Below, piece by piece: positions 23,039 to 33,248 of a DNA stretch of 54,644 bases; positions within the stretch are counted from its first letter, which is position 1, and the number at the start of each line of letters is the position of its first letter. A program made the position numbers and the translations under genes. Below the pieces are notes generated by a model. It saw nothing but the letters and a program-made list of their open reading frames with translations, made no database searches and had not been told where the DNA came from. Origin of the DNA: an uncultured Acidobacteriota bacterium (lineage in GTDB: Bacteria > Acidobacteriota > Terriglobia > Bryobacterales > Bryobacteraceae); the NCBI GenBank assembly GCA_902825945.1, contig CADECY010000055.1:2069-56712 (forward strand), read 5' to 3'.

Positions 23039-24621
23039 GTGCGCGGTGTTTTCGTATTCCGCTTCACGGTGAGGGCGGCTCAGGACAATCCGGCCGGATC
23101 ACTGGTTGGCGGTGCCTTCGCCACGTGCTGTGTACTGGAGCAAGATTCGAAGACCGCCTTGAATTGGGCGCTTTTCAACATTGCGCGCGACGGATGGGAA
23201 GTGATCGAGTTGGTCGACGAGTTCCGTACTGACGAGGCGGCCCTCAGAGAGTCGCCCGAGGGGCGCCAGAGAGCGGACGCGCTACGAGAATACCCGATTT
23301 CGACCGATTACGTCGCGTGGCCGAAGGATGCACAGTCCCAGACAAGAGAGTTGATCCAGCCCCGGCAACCAGCGTCGGCCGAAGTGAACAAGTTCGTCAC
23401 GGCCCAGAAACGGCTCCGGAACATCGGGCGGTGCCTTCATTTTGATGCCGGCGCCGAATGCCATCGGTTCGCGGCAGCTCACTCAATTCAACAGGGTGGA
23501 ATTCTTCGAGAGATCTCCGAAAACGGGCATGTGTACGCACCTTCGGTAGATGTAGGCACACTTCGGCGGAACTCCGGCTGGGTAGTGCTCGAGAGGCGGG
23601 GAATCTCAACGGTGTCACGTTTCAGGGATTCTGCTCACGGCATGATTCGGATCTCTTCGCGCCCATCGACCGGAGCCTGTTGACTCCTACCAATGAACAG
23701 GCCGCCTTGTACGCATACCGCGCGCTTTGTCGAGGGATCTTCTTGAAGGAGAACGCCTTGGCCCTTGTGCGGCATCAGTTGCAACGGCCCCTTCTGGATC
23801 GAGGCGCCCGCCAATTGTGGAGTTGGCACGAGCAGGGAACGTCGTTGGGGCTCGTGAATCTCATGAGACACAAGGCGTTTTACGATGAGGCTCTACGGCT
23901 ACGAGCCTTTGACGAGTGGGAGTACACATTGTTCACGATCACCCCCGGATTTCCCAATCTCGCCTTCACGGGAGGACTGTTTCCCGAATTCGACTTCGCG
24001 GGCAAGCCGCTGCAACGTTTGGTTCTCGGAGTACCTCTGGACCTGTTGACCATGTCTTCGGCCCTGGTTGATGGCGGTTGGGGGCTGCTTGTCAGTTGGC
24101 ACAAATCGAGTTCAACGGTGTGCGGGAGCCTTCTTCGATCGCTTGCGACCGCAGTCCATGAGGGGGCTGACCTGGGAGATGCACTATTCGGACTTGTGAT
24201 CAAAGGCTGCGAGAACATCGCTGCGGCTCCGCGCTGGTGGGAGCAACTATCAGTGCATCAACGCGAAGCTGTACTGGCCGCTTTCAACACGAACGCGAAC
24301 ACGTTCGCGGCTGGGAGCGACGACTTTCCGGCCAAAGGCGTGGGGGGATTTGCGGCTGGAGGTTTTCAGGAGTCCGGGACACGACCTGAAGAACGCCGCG
24401 AGGTGGCAGCCCGAGAAGCCGCCGGTGCCAACCCGTACCAACTCGTCCTGGGTGATCTCATGACGCGAGTCTCGCTAACGGAGAGGGGGGAGTCCAATCG
24501 TAACCGTGCACTCCCGCAGTCGGGCGAACTGGGCGGAGAAGCGGCCAGCCCGTACTGCCCGAACGTACCCCCCGGGCGGTCTCATGCCGCGAGTCGCACA
24601 ACTGGGGAGGAAGAGTCATAA
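23039..24621 (+). pseudogene. frameshifted gene of an uncharacterised AHSIQ-motif family
   Basis: The first part (from GTG 23039) gives an N-terminal domain (VFRFTVRAAQ, ALFNIARDGWEVIELVDEF), then a Cys/His cluster CLHFDAGAECH and FAAAHSIQQGGILREISENG. The continuation, VTFQGFCSRHDSDLFAPIDR and YRALCRGIFLKENAL, is one frame over; one base is missing near 23612-23620. These motifs recur in conserved hypothetical proteins of many bacteria; the Cys/His pattern suggests a zinc ribbon or treble clef, but the activity is unknown to me. After about residue 350 the sequence becomes low-complexity and may be out of frame. No sequence of the two parts is in one continuous reading frame. Confidence 0.65.
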
Positions 24622-24627
24622 TGGGCG

Positions 24628-24904
24628 ATGGTAACCGTGCACATGACCGAAGCTGAGGTCGCGCGAGATCTCCACGCCGTACTCGCACAGGTGCGCGAGG
24701 GGGTAGAAGTCATTATTGAAACAGGACGAGACACCCATTGGCGTGTTGAAGCCCTCGAAGACCGCGGGCAGGTTGCTTTCGGAGGTGGTTGCCGAGTTGA
24801 AGGCGCGCGGGGCCGACGCGGTTATGGGTGATGACTTTGCAAACGACATCGAGGAGGGTATTCGGGCTCACCGCCAGCCATGGACCCCGCCATCCTGGGA
24901 TTAG
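24628..24904 (+). pseudogene. frameshifted VapB/Phd-type antitoxin gene
   Basis: The first frame reads MVTVHMTEAEVARDLHAVLA and REGVEVIIE, a Phd/YefM-like N-terminus; the next frame, from about 24718, reads QDETPIGVLKPSKTAGRLLS and ends DDFANDIEEGIRAHRQPW. Removing one A at about 24719-24721 joins them into a complete antitoxin of about 92 residues. Its end overlaps the start of the PIN-domain toxin gene at 24880, the usual toxin-antitoxin layout. The reader should treat it as inactivated, or as a sequencing error. Confidence 0.7.
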
Positions 24905-25324
24905 TCCTCGACTCCAGCGTGCTGGTCGCCGCCGAGCGCCGCAGGCTGACCGCCGCTGAGGCCGTGGGGAATGTTCTCGAGGTCATTGGATCAGTGCCAG
25001 TGGTGCTGAGCGCAATGACCGTAGCCGAGATCGGTCACGGTATCTATCGCGCCGCGACAGTCGAGATCCGCCTGCGCAGGCGGAGATTCCTGCACGAACT
25101 GAAGGCCACTTTGCCGATTCATCCGCTGACTGAAGCGACCTCGGAGATCATCGCACGCGTGGGAGGGGATGCGGCAGCCCAAGGCAGCACCCTGCCGCTG
25201 GGTGATCTCTTGATCGAGGCGAGCTGATCGAGGCGAGCGCGCTCGAACTGTGGGGTACGCGGTCGGGACATCCAACGTCCGTGACTTCAGCCGCCTCCCG
25301 GGTCTTCGGGTTGTCATTCTGTAG
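24880..25324 (+). pseudogene. VapC-type PIN-domain toxin gene broken by a 14-bp duplication
   Basis: From ATG 24880: LVLDSSVLVAAERRR carries the first PIN Asp, SAMTVAEIGHGIYRA the conserved Glu, and LPLGDLLIEAS the later Asp. An exact 14-bp tandem duplication at 25211-25238 puts TGA into frame at 25225-25227, so the open frame ends after EAS. Downstream, in another frame, the true C-terminus is still visible: GYAVGTSNVRDFSRLPG, ending at TAG 25322-25324. A further two-base change around CTGTGGGG (25248-25255) is needed to restore the frame. PIN toxins are RNases; the last catalytic Asp (VRDF) is lost here. Confidence 0.8.
25211..25238. repeat. exact 14-bp tandem duplication inactivating the PIN gene
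   Basis: TGATCGAGGCGAGC is present twice head-to-tail (25211-25224 and 25225-25238). The second copy introduces a stop and shifts the frame. Confidence 0.95.
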
Positions 25325-25364
25325 CCCATTCCGTAGACCGCTCTCAGACGCGGACTTCCTGTCG

Positions 25365-25370
25365 TAGGAT
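25365..25370 (+). promoter_or_regulatory. candidate -10 (TAGGAT), leaderless arrangement
   Basis: TAGGAT ends exactly 7 nt before the ATG at 25378, and no Shine-Dalgarno sequence is present in between (AGATTCC). Fits a leaderless transcript. Confidence 0.4.
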
Positions 25371-25377
25371 AGATTCC

Positions 25378-25818
25378 ATGCCATCCCTGACAAGCGAACA
25401 AGACAGGAATGCAATCGGAGAACGGATGTTCCGTCTCACGGCGGACTCCAAACCAAAATGGGGAAAGATGAACTCGGCCCAGATGCTGTGGCACTTGGCC
25501 GCGTCACTGCAAACCGCGCTCGGAGAGAAGAAGCTGGCGCGTGGAGGTCCGGGCTTTCTGAAGTGGGGCCCCATCCGCAATCTGATCATCTACTACGTTC
25601 CGCTCCCGAAAGGCGCGCCCACCGCGCCGGAACTGGTGGCGCCATCGGGAGTGGAGTTCGGCAACGCCCACGCCGAGTACGCGCGGGTTGTCGACAAGTT
25701 CGCCAAACACACGGGTGATTTCGCGCCGAACTCGCTTTTCGGCGCGATTTCACGAGAGGACTGGGGCACGCTGATGTATCGTCACACCGATCATCACCTG
25801 CGCCAGTTCGGCCTATGA
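25378..25818 (+). CDS. DinB-like / DUF1569-type four-helix protein, copy 1
   Basis: 146 residues. Conserved metal-site-like histidines appear as MLWHLAASL near residue 41 and YRHTDHHLRQFGL at the C-terminus, the arrangement of DinB/DUF1569 family four-helix bundles. Most members have unknown substrates; some are thiol-dependent transferases. The ending HLRQFGL is shared word for word with the downstream gene, and the stop overlaps its ATG, so the pair arose by duplication and is co-translated. Confidence 0.8.
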   Translation: MPSLTSEQDRNAIGERMFRLTADSKPKWGKMNSAQMLWHLAASLQTALGEKKLARGGPGFLKWGPIRNLIIYYVPLPKGAPTAPELVAPSGVEFGNAHAEYARVVDKFAKHTGDFAPNSLFGAISREDWGTLMYRHTDHHLRQFGL

Positions 25819-26267
25819 AGTCGATCTTCGACGACGCGAGCCGTCACGATCTGGTGGCTCGCCTCGGACGCATGTCGGCCGGCTCGCACCCGCAATGGGG
25901 AAAGTTCAGCCCAGGTCAGATGCTGCGCCACCTCGCCAGTCCGATGAAGGGCGCGATGGGCGAAATGGCGGTGAAGGACAAGGAGGGAACCGCCCTGCTC
26001 CGTACCTGGCTCGGGCGCTGGTTCGCGATCTATTCACCGATTCCATGGCCCAAGGGTTTGCCGACGGCGCCCGAGTTCATCCCGCCCGCCGACACCGATT
26101 TCGACTCGGCGCGCGCGGAACTGCTCGATGTGGTAAATCGATTCGGCCGCGGCGGGCGCGCGATGACGCTGAAGCCGCATCCCGCGTTCGGCGTGATCTC
26201 GCATGACGACTGGGGTTGTCTCCAGTGGCGCCACATTGACCATCACTTGCGCCAGTTCGGCCTGTAG
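25815..26267 (+). CDS. DinB-like / DUF1569-type four-helix protein, copy 2
   Basis: 150 residues, paralogous to the gene before it: PQWGKFSPGQMLRHLASPMK matches KWGKMNSAQMLWHLAASLQ, and WRHIDHHLRQFGL matches the other C-terminus. Histidines at the same places suggest a retained metal site. Starts in an ATGA overlap at 25815-25818. It ends 42 bp before the cytochrome oxidase operon and could be read through into it, but function is not linked. Confidence 0.8.
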   Translation: MKSIFDDASRHDLVARLGRMSAGSHPQWGKFSPGQMLRHLASPMKGAMGEMAVKDKEGTALLRTWLGRWFAIYSPIPWPKGLPTAPEFIPPADTDFDSARAELLDVVNRFGRGGRAMTLKPHPAFGVISHDDWGCLQWRHIDHHLRQFGL

Positions 26268-27064
26268 CAGTTCACTCCAGACCGTTCCGAGATAACATGG
26301 AAGCTCGGCATGCTCCTCGCGATCCTGGTATGGCTGCTTTCGTTCGGCATCGTCGGGCTCTTTGCGATCAAACGCTGGTGGTTCCCCGATCCGATCAACG
26401 CGCTCGCGCGTGACTTCGATTCGCACTTCGCGCTGACCGCCATTCTCACGGGCGGGATTTTCCTGATCGCGCACCTGATTCTCGGATACTGCATCGTCCG
26501 GTTCCGTGATCGTGGCGAGCAGGTGAAGCAGTTCGACCCCAGCACCAAGATGGAACTCGGCTGGACGATCGCGGGCACGGTGCTGTTCGTGGGCCTTGCG
26601 GTGGCGAGTGCCCGCATTTGGGCGGGCGTCCATATGACGGTGCCTTCGCAAAACGCGCTGCGCATAGAGGTGCTCGGAAAACAATTCGCCTGGAGCGCCC
26701 GGTACACAGGGCCAGACGGAAAGCTCGGACGCACTTCGGTGAAGTTCATCAATGACGCCAACGGGAATCCGTTCGGGATCGATGATGCCGATCCGGCGGG
26801 GAAGGACGACATCGTCACCTCCACCGTTCGCGTTCCCGTGAACACGCCAGTGCTGCTCACCTTGCGAAGCCGCGACGTGATTCACAACTTCTTCGTGCGC
26901 GAGCTCCGCATCAAACAGGACGCGGTGCCGGGCATGGAGATTCCGCTTCCCTTCATCGCCGACAAACCCGGGACGTATGAAGTGGCCTGCTCGGAGCTGT
27001 GTGGTCTGGGACACCATCAGATGCGAAGCACGCTCGTTGTCATGACCCAAGAGGACTACGATCA

Positions 27065-28688
<1,624 letters not shown>

Positions 28689-28702
<14 letters not shown>

Positions 28703-29174
28703 TCCTGTTCCGGCGGTGAGTCCGGCGGCGGGCGATTTCGAAAAGAAGTTCGTCGGGAAGTTCGGCGTGATCGCGGCCTGTGTTTCGATCACGATGATGT
28801 TCGGCGCCCTTACGAGCGCGGCGATCTTTCGTAGCGGCGACAGCGACTGGACGCACGTTCCGATGCCATCCGTTCTGTGGATCAACACGCTGATCCTGTT
28901 CGCCAGCAGCTACGCGATCCAGAAGCTCGATCGCGTCTGGTCGATCCTGCTCGGGTCGGCGTTTCTTGCTGGCCAGACGCACGCGTGGCTCTCGTTGCGC
29001 TCGGCCGGAATCAGCGAGGCATTCTTCTACGTGTTCACGGTGACGCACGCGGTCCACGTGATCGGCGGACTCTTCGCGATGTGTTTCGTGCGGATGGAAT
29101 CGGCGCGAATCTACTGGCACTTTCTGACGGGCCTGTGGATCTATTTGATGATCCTCTTCTGGATCTGGAGATAA
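28689..29174 (+). CDS. cytochrome c oxidase subunit III-like protein, first copy
   Basis: 161 residues with five membrane segments. The pattern ISEAFFYVFTVTHAVHVIGG and the ending ARIYWHFLTGLWIYLMILFW match the C-terminal half of oxidase subunit III, but the first helices differ and the protein is short. It overlaps coxA by 14 bp. A second, longer subunit III gene follows directly, so the enzyme may carry two different subunit III-type chains, as some bacterial caa3 operons do. Confidence 0.85.
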
Positions 29175-29177
29175 GCG

Positions 29178-29801
29178 ATGGAGCCAGTACGCGCCGGAGC
29201 GGACGTATGGAGCGGCGGACAATCGCCGTTCGGGATCGGTTCGAAAAAGTTCGGGATGTGGCTGTTCGTCGCGTCGGACTCGCTCACGTTCGCGACCATG
29301 CTCGTGGTCTACACGTTCATGCGTGTGTCGTCGCCCACTTGGCCCGCGCCGTTCGCCTTCTCGCCGAGCATCCTGTTTTCGACTCTCATGACCCTGGTGT
29401 TGCTATCGTCGAGCCTCACCATGGTCTACGCGGTGGGCGCGATGCACAATGGCGATCGTGCGAAAACGGTGAAGATGCTGTTGGCCACCATGGCCTGCGG
29501 CGCGTTGTTCGTGGTGCTGCACCTGTTCGAATGGCGGCATCTCATGATCGATGAAAAAGTGCTGCCTTGGAGCAATCCGTGGGGAGTGCCACTGTTCGGC
29601 GCAACGTTCTTCGGCATCACCGGACTCCATATGCTGCACGTTACCGCCGGAGTGATCTACCTCGGAATCGTGACGGCCGGCGTTTCACGCGGGCGCTACA
29701 CGGATGAAGATGTCGAGGTGAGCGGACTCTACTGGCACTTCGTCGACCTCGTCTGGATGTTCGTGTTCCCGATGATCTATCTGATGTCGGTGAAGGGGTG
29801 A
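29178..29801 (+). CDS. coxC: cytochrome c oxidase subunit III
   Basis: 207 residues with about five helices and the subunit III signature FGITGLHMLHVTAGVIYLG followed by SGLYWHFVDLVWMFVFPMIY. The start shows KKFGMWLFVASDSLTFATML, typical of the bacterial CyoC/CoxC N-terminus. It follows the first subunit III-like gene by 3 bp. Confidence 0.93.
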   Translation: MEPVRAGADVWSGGQSPFGIGSKKFGMWLFVASDSLTFATMLVVYTFMRVSSPTWPAPFAFSPSILFSTLMTLVLLSSSLTMVYAVGAMHNGDRAKTVKMLLATMACGALFVVLHLFEWRHLMIDEKVLPWSNPWGVPLFGATFFGITGLHMLHVTAGVIYLGIVTAGVSRGRYTDEDVEVSGLYWHFVDLVWMFVFPMIYLMSVKG

Positions 29802-29805
29802 CCCG

Positions 29806-30195
29806 ATGAACAATCTGCGTGTGTGGATTCTGCTGTTGGTGCTGACACTGGTCGAGGTGTTGCTCGCCTACGTTCACGCCCCGCTTACGATGATGCTCGT
29901 GGCGCTGGTGGTGCTGTCGGTGGCGAAGTCCGCCTACATCGTGAACTGGTTCATGCACATGAAACAGGAACGGCGCGCGTTCAGGCTCGCGATTCTACCG
30001 GTGGTGATCATTCTGATCCTGGCGCTGTTCGCCGTGCTGCCCGATGCGCACGCACAGTGCGCGATGTGCGGTCAGGCAGCGTCGGCGCAATCGGCTGAGA
30101 AGGCCGCGCGGCTGAATCGGGCGATTCTGGCCTTAGCGGTTCCGGCGCTGTCGATCATGACGGGTTTCGTGGTGTACTTGCGCCGGATCGGCTGA
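29806..30195 (+). CDS. cytochrome c oxidase subunit IV-like protein fused to a CxxC membrane tail
   Basis: 129 residues. The first 80 residues are a CoxD/CyoD-type small subunit with two or three helices (RVWILLLVLTLVEVLLAYV, ALVVLSVAKSAYIVNWFMHM). They continue into AQCAMCGQAASAQSAEKAAR and a last helix (NRAILALAVPALSIMTGFVV), which resembles a separate small CxMC-type membrane protein family. The join is in frame and looks like a real fusion. The CxxC could bind a metal or act in oxidase assembly. Its 3' end overlaps the convergent YfhO gene by 41 bp. Confidence 0.85.
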   Translation: MNNLRVWILLLVLTLVEVLLAYVHAPLTMMLVALVVLSVAKSAYIVNWFMHMKQERRAFRLAILPVVIILILALFAVLPDAHAQCAMCGQAASAQSAEKAARLNRAILALAVPALSIMTGFVVYLRRIG

Positions 30196-32302
30196 AATTC
30201 AGCCACAAGGCGGCAGCGACACCCAAGAGTGTCATCGAAAGTCCAGCGTAGAAGGCCGATCCCCGAAACTTCATCTCGACCACGTGCTTTCCGGCTTCGA
30301 CCACAACTCCGCGGATCGCGCCGTTCACTTCGAGGATCGGAGCGGACTTGCCATCGACGGTCGCCGTCCAGCCGGGATACCAGGTGTCACTCACCACCAC
30401 GAGTCCGGTGCACTTTGCGCTCACCTCGAAGCGAATTCGCGCCGCGCGCATCTCGCGCCACGTGATCTCTTCCGGACCTTCGCACTTTTGCACAACGGGT
30501 GGAGTGCCGGTCATGAAAGCCAGGCGCGAGATGTCGGCGTTTCCGACAATCGCGTCGCGGATCTTCACGTTGTCCGCCAGTTGCGCGATCTCGTGCACCA
30601 TCCAGGCGCGCGGCATGGCGTTCGGATTGCGGTAGACCTTCCAGCCACCCGGGGCGGCGAAGACCTCCTGCTGTCCATCGCGCGCGGGTTTCTTCGCGAT
30701 CAGATAGGTGATGCCGAGCATTCGCCGAGTGTTGTCGCCCGGCCAATCGGTGCGGACGATGTTTTCGGTGACGCCGGCTCCGAATCCGCCGAACGCGTCC
30801 AACTGATGCCAGTCGCCGAAGTTGTATTGGATCTCTTCGGAGACTTCCACGCGGAATGGCCGTGGCTGGGTCTTCAGAAACGCGGCCACTTCGTTGTGAT
30901 GCCATAGCCTGGCCAGCAAGCCGTCGGGATTCGGCCATGGCAGGAAAATCCGGTTTTGATAAAGCTCGATCATCGACAATGCGATCAAGCCCGGGACCAT
31001 CCACCGTCCGCCGCCCGCGAGCAAGCCGGCCGTGCCGAGCAGGAACATGCCGGCGGACGCGAGCCGGCCGACGAAGTCGGGTTTGCCAGCCGCCAGCAGC
31101 GCGAACGCGCCGGCGAACATGACTGCGCCCGCGCGAATGGCCCACGAGGCCCAGCTTGAACGATCGATCTCTCGCAATCGATCGATGCCGTAAGCCGCCA
31201 ACGGCGCCACGGCGAACGACCAAAGCATCGCCGTGCGCGCCGGCACGCGCGCCTTCTCGAAGCCCGGAAACAAGGCATAGAAGACACCGTAGAAGAGGTT
31301 GAACTCGGCGAGCGAAAACATCAATCCGCCCACCGCCACACCCAGGAACACACGGACGGCCAGTTCGTGCCAAACTCCGTGGAGCGCCGCCGCGATCGCG
31401 ATCAGCGCGACCACGCCCACGAGGGTGGGCACGTGTCCGCCCATGTGCGGCAGAACGATTCCGAACAGGTCCGGCGGCTGCATCGAGTAGTTCACATGCA
31501 CGGCGAACGGCACCATGTCGCGCCACCCGAGAGGGTTCGGCGCGCCTGCCCAGCGAATCGCCAACTTGCCGTATTCTTGTCCCGGGACGATCTGGAGTCC
31601 GCCGGCCAAGGCCGCGAACACTACGGTGATCACTCCTTGACGCAGCAGCCACGGGTCGCGTCTTGAAATCGCGATACCGATCCACGTGAAGATTACCGAC
31701 ACGGTGAGATAGAACGGAGCCTGGTGATGTCCGGCAAGCCACGACATTCCGCAGAACAGGCCCGACATCGCCGCACTCGCCAATGGCCGCTCTCCGCGCG
31801 CGGTGCGCAGCAGATACAGGTAGACGAGCGGAATCCAGACGCAACCGGTGAACACTTCCGGCCAATCGGTGTTGCCCAGGTAGCCGCCAAAGGCGAAGAT
31901 CACGCCGGCGAGAATCGCGGCGCCACGCGATCGTCCGAGATCGCGGCACAGCGCGTAACAGAACACGGCGCCCAGCCAGTGGACCAGGATGAAATACCAG
32001 TTCATCAGATCGATTCGGATCTTGCCTTCGTGAAATCCACCGAAGACGAACAGTGGCCAGTTGAGCGGCATCGCCGCGCCGGTCCACTGCGCGAGGAAAG
32101 GCTGGCCGTTCCACTGGTGCGGATCCCACAACGGGAATCGCATGTGGCGCCACTCTCCCGCCATGAACTGGAATCGGGGCAGCACCATGTTGACCTGATC
32201 GGAATCGTTGAGCCAGGTGAACTGATCCGTCAGTGCGATTCGCCAATGGAAGGCGATCGAAAGAAGCAGGAGAACAACCGGGCCGAAGAGCTTGTGGCGC
32301 AT
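30155..32302 (-). CDS. YfhO-family multi-pass membrane protein (GT-C fold)
   Basis: 715 residues with about 12 membrane helices in the first 500 residues (LFGPVVLLLLSIAFHWRIAL, WLNDSDQVNMVLPRF, AILAGVIFAFGGYLGNTDW) and a C-terminal extracytoplasmic beta domain with a last helix (GLSMTLLGVAAALWL). YfhO-type proteins are predicted lipid-linked sugar transferases or modifiers of surface polymers. It lies just downstream of a lipid kinase gene and O-antigen-ligase gene, fitting envelope glycan work. Substrate is unknown. Confidence 0.82.
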   Translation of the reverse strand: MRHKLFGPVVLLLLSIAFHWRIALTDQFTWLNDSDQVNMVLPRFQFMAGEWRHMRFPLWDPHQWNGQPFLAQWTGAAMPLNWPLFVFGGFHEGKIRIDLMNWYFILVHWLGAVFCYALCRDLGRSRGAAILAGVIFAFGGYLGNTDWPEVFTGCVWIPLVYLYLLRTARGERPLASAAMSGLFCGMSWLAGHHQAPFYLTVSVIFTWIGIAISRRDPWLLRQGVITVVFAALAGGLQIVPGQEYGKLAIRWAGAPNPLGWRDMVPFAVHVNYSMQPPDLFGIVLPHMGGHVPTLVGVVALIAIAAALHGVWHELAVRVFLGVAVGGLMFSLAEFNLFYGVFYALFPGFEKARVPARTAMLWSFAVAPLAAYGIDRLREIDRSSWASWAIRAGAVMFAGAFALLAAGKPDFVGRLASAGMFLLGTAGLLAGGGRWMVPGLIALSMIELYQNRIFLPWPNPDGLLARLWHHNEVAAFLKTQPRPFRVEVSEEIQYNFGDWHQLDAFGGFGAGVTENIVRTDWPGDNTRRMLGITYLIAKKPARDGQQEVFAAPGGWKVYRNPNAMPRAWMVHEIAQLADNVKIRDAIVGNADISRLAFMTGTPPVVQKCEGPEEITWREMRAARIRFEVSAKCTGLVVVSDTWYPGWTATVDGKSAPILEVNGAIRGVVVEAGKHVVEMKFRGSAFYAGLSMTLLGVAAALWLNFSRSGASTPRNPS

Positions 32303-32303
32303 T

Positions 32304-33245
32304 TCAGCCTTTGAGGAACCGTTCGGGAAGCATCAGTGTCAGGGCGTCCGGCACCGTTTCGACCGTCGCTGGAAGCTCGCCGGCCGGCTCGCCGTCCACC
32401 TGCACTCCGATCGATGTTCCTGCCGGCGCGGAGTACTCGATCCGCCGCGCGCGAAACACGTTCACTCCCGGTACGCGGCGCGCCTGCCCGAATACGGCGC
32501 CGCCCAGGTAGGCGACGTAGGGAAGTGTCGATGAGCCGTTGAACGTGACCACTTCGAGGTCATCCGACAGCAGACTGGCGCCTGCGGCGATCGTCAAATC
32601 TCCTCCGTAGTTTCGGACTCGCGCGGCCAGCGCGAACGCGGTCTCATGGCTGTTACCGTTGCCATCGGTCAGGCGCAGCATCTTGAGTCCGCTGCCGAGC
32701 ATGGAGAATCCGGCGCGCCAGTAGGCCAGTTTGCCCCAGCGCCGCTTGAAACCGAGATCGACGTAGCGGAGCACTTCGGCGTCGAGTCCGGCACCGGCCA
32801 TGAGAAGGAAGTGACGAGGTGGCGCGCCGGTGGGCCGGATCAGCCCCACCGCGATCCGGCGTGGAGCGAGATTAGCGAATCGCTGCGCCGCCCTGAGCGG
32901 ATCGGTACCGATACCGGTTTCGCAGGCGAATACATTGGCCGTTCCGCAAGGAAGCACCGCAAGCGGAACGGAACATCTGACCATCCCGTTCAGCACCTCG
33001 TTGACAGTGCCGTCGCCGCCCGCAGCGATCACGAGATCCGCTCCGCTGGCCGCGATCTCCCGTGCCAGCACAGTCGCGTGCTCCGGGGCTCGCGTGGGCG
33101 CCATTCGGACATCGAGGCCGCTCGCTCGAAGGGTCTCGACGGCCTTGTCGAAGCGATGCTGGCGGCGAATGATAGTGCCCGCGTTGGGATTGTAGATCAG
33201 GTGGGCGTTGCGGAACTTCAGAAACACTACTGTAGCGAAAGCCAA
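32304..33245 (-). CDS. diacylglycerol/sphingosine-kinase-family lipid kinase (YegS/DagK-like)
   Basis: 313 residues. Family motifs: NAHLIYNPNAGT at the start, the nucleotide loop LVIAAGGDGTVNEVLNGMV with GGDGT near residue 80, PLAVLPCGTANVFACETG, and the C-terminal beta-sandwich ending VQVDGEP. It phosphorylates a membrane lipid, perhaps diacylglycerol. The start may be the TTG at 33245 or the GTG at 33227; no ATG fits. It sits between YfhO and the O-antigen ligase gene (3-bp gap), in one operon. Confidence 0.9.
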   Translation of the reverse strand: MAFATVVFLKFRNAHLIYNPNAGTIIRRQHRFDKAVETLRASGLDVRMAPTRAPEHATVLAREIAASGADLVIAAGGDGTVNEVLNGMVRCSVPLAVLPCGTANVFACETGIGTDPLRAAQRFANLAPRRIAVGLIRPTGAPPRHFLLMAGAGLDAEVLRYVDLGFKRRWGKLAYWRAGFSMLGSGLKMLRLTDGNGNSHETAFALAARVRNYGGDLTIAAGASLLSDDLEVVTFNGSSTLPYVAYLGGAVFGQARRVPGVNVFRARRIEYSAPAGTSIGVQVDGEPAGELPATVETVPDALTLMLPERFLKG

Positions 33246-33248
33246 TGC

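Noticed and set aside
24250..24621. Low-complexity 3' part of the AHSIQ pseudogene as an independent gene
   Set aside because: No start with a ribosome site and no family match.
23003..25238. Insertion-sequence footprints (target-site duplications)
   Set aside because: The 14-bp copies are adjacent with nothing between, and no inverted repeats or transposase genes are seen.
26999..27064. Upstream extension of coxA
   Set aside because: It translates coxB in a shifted frame; the GTG at 27065 with GAGG gives a credible N-terminus.
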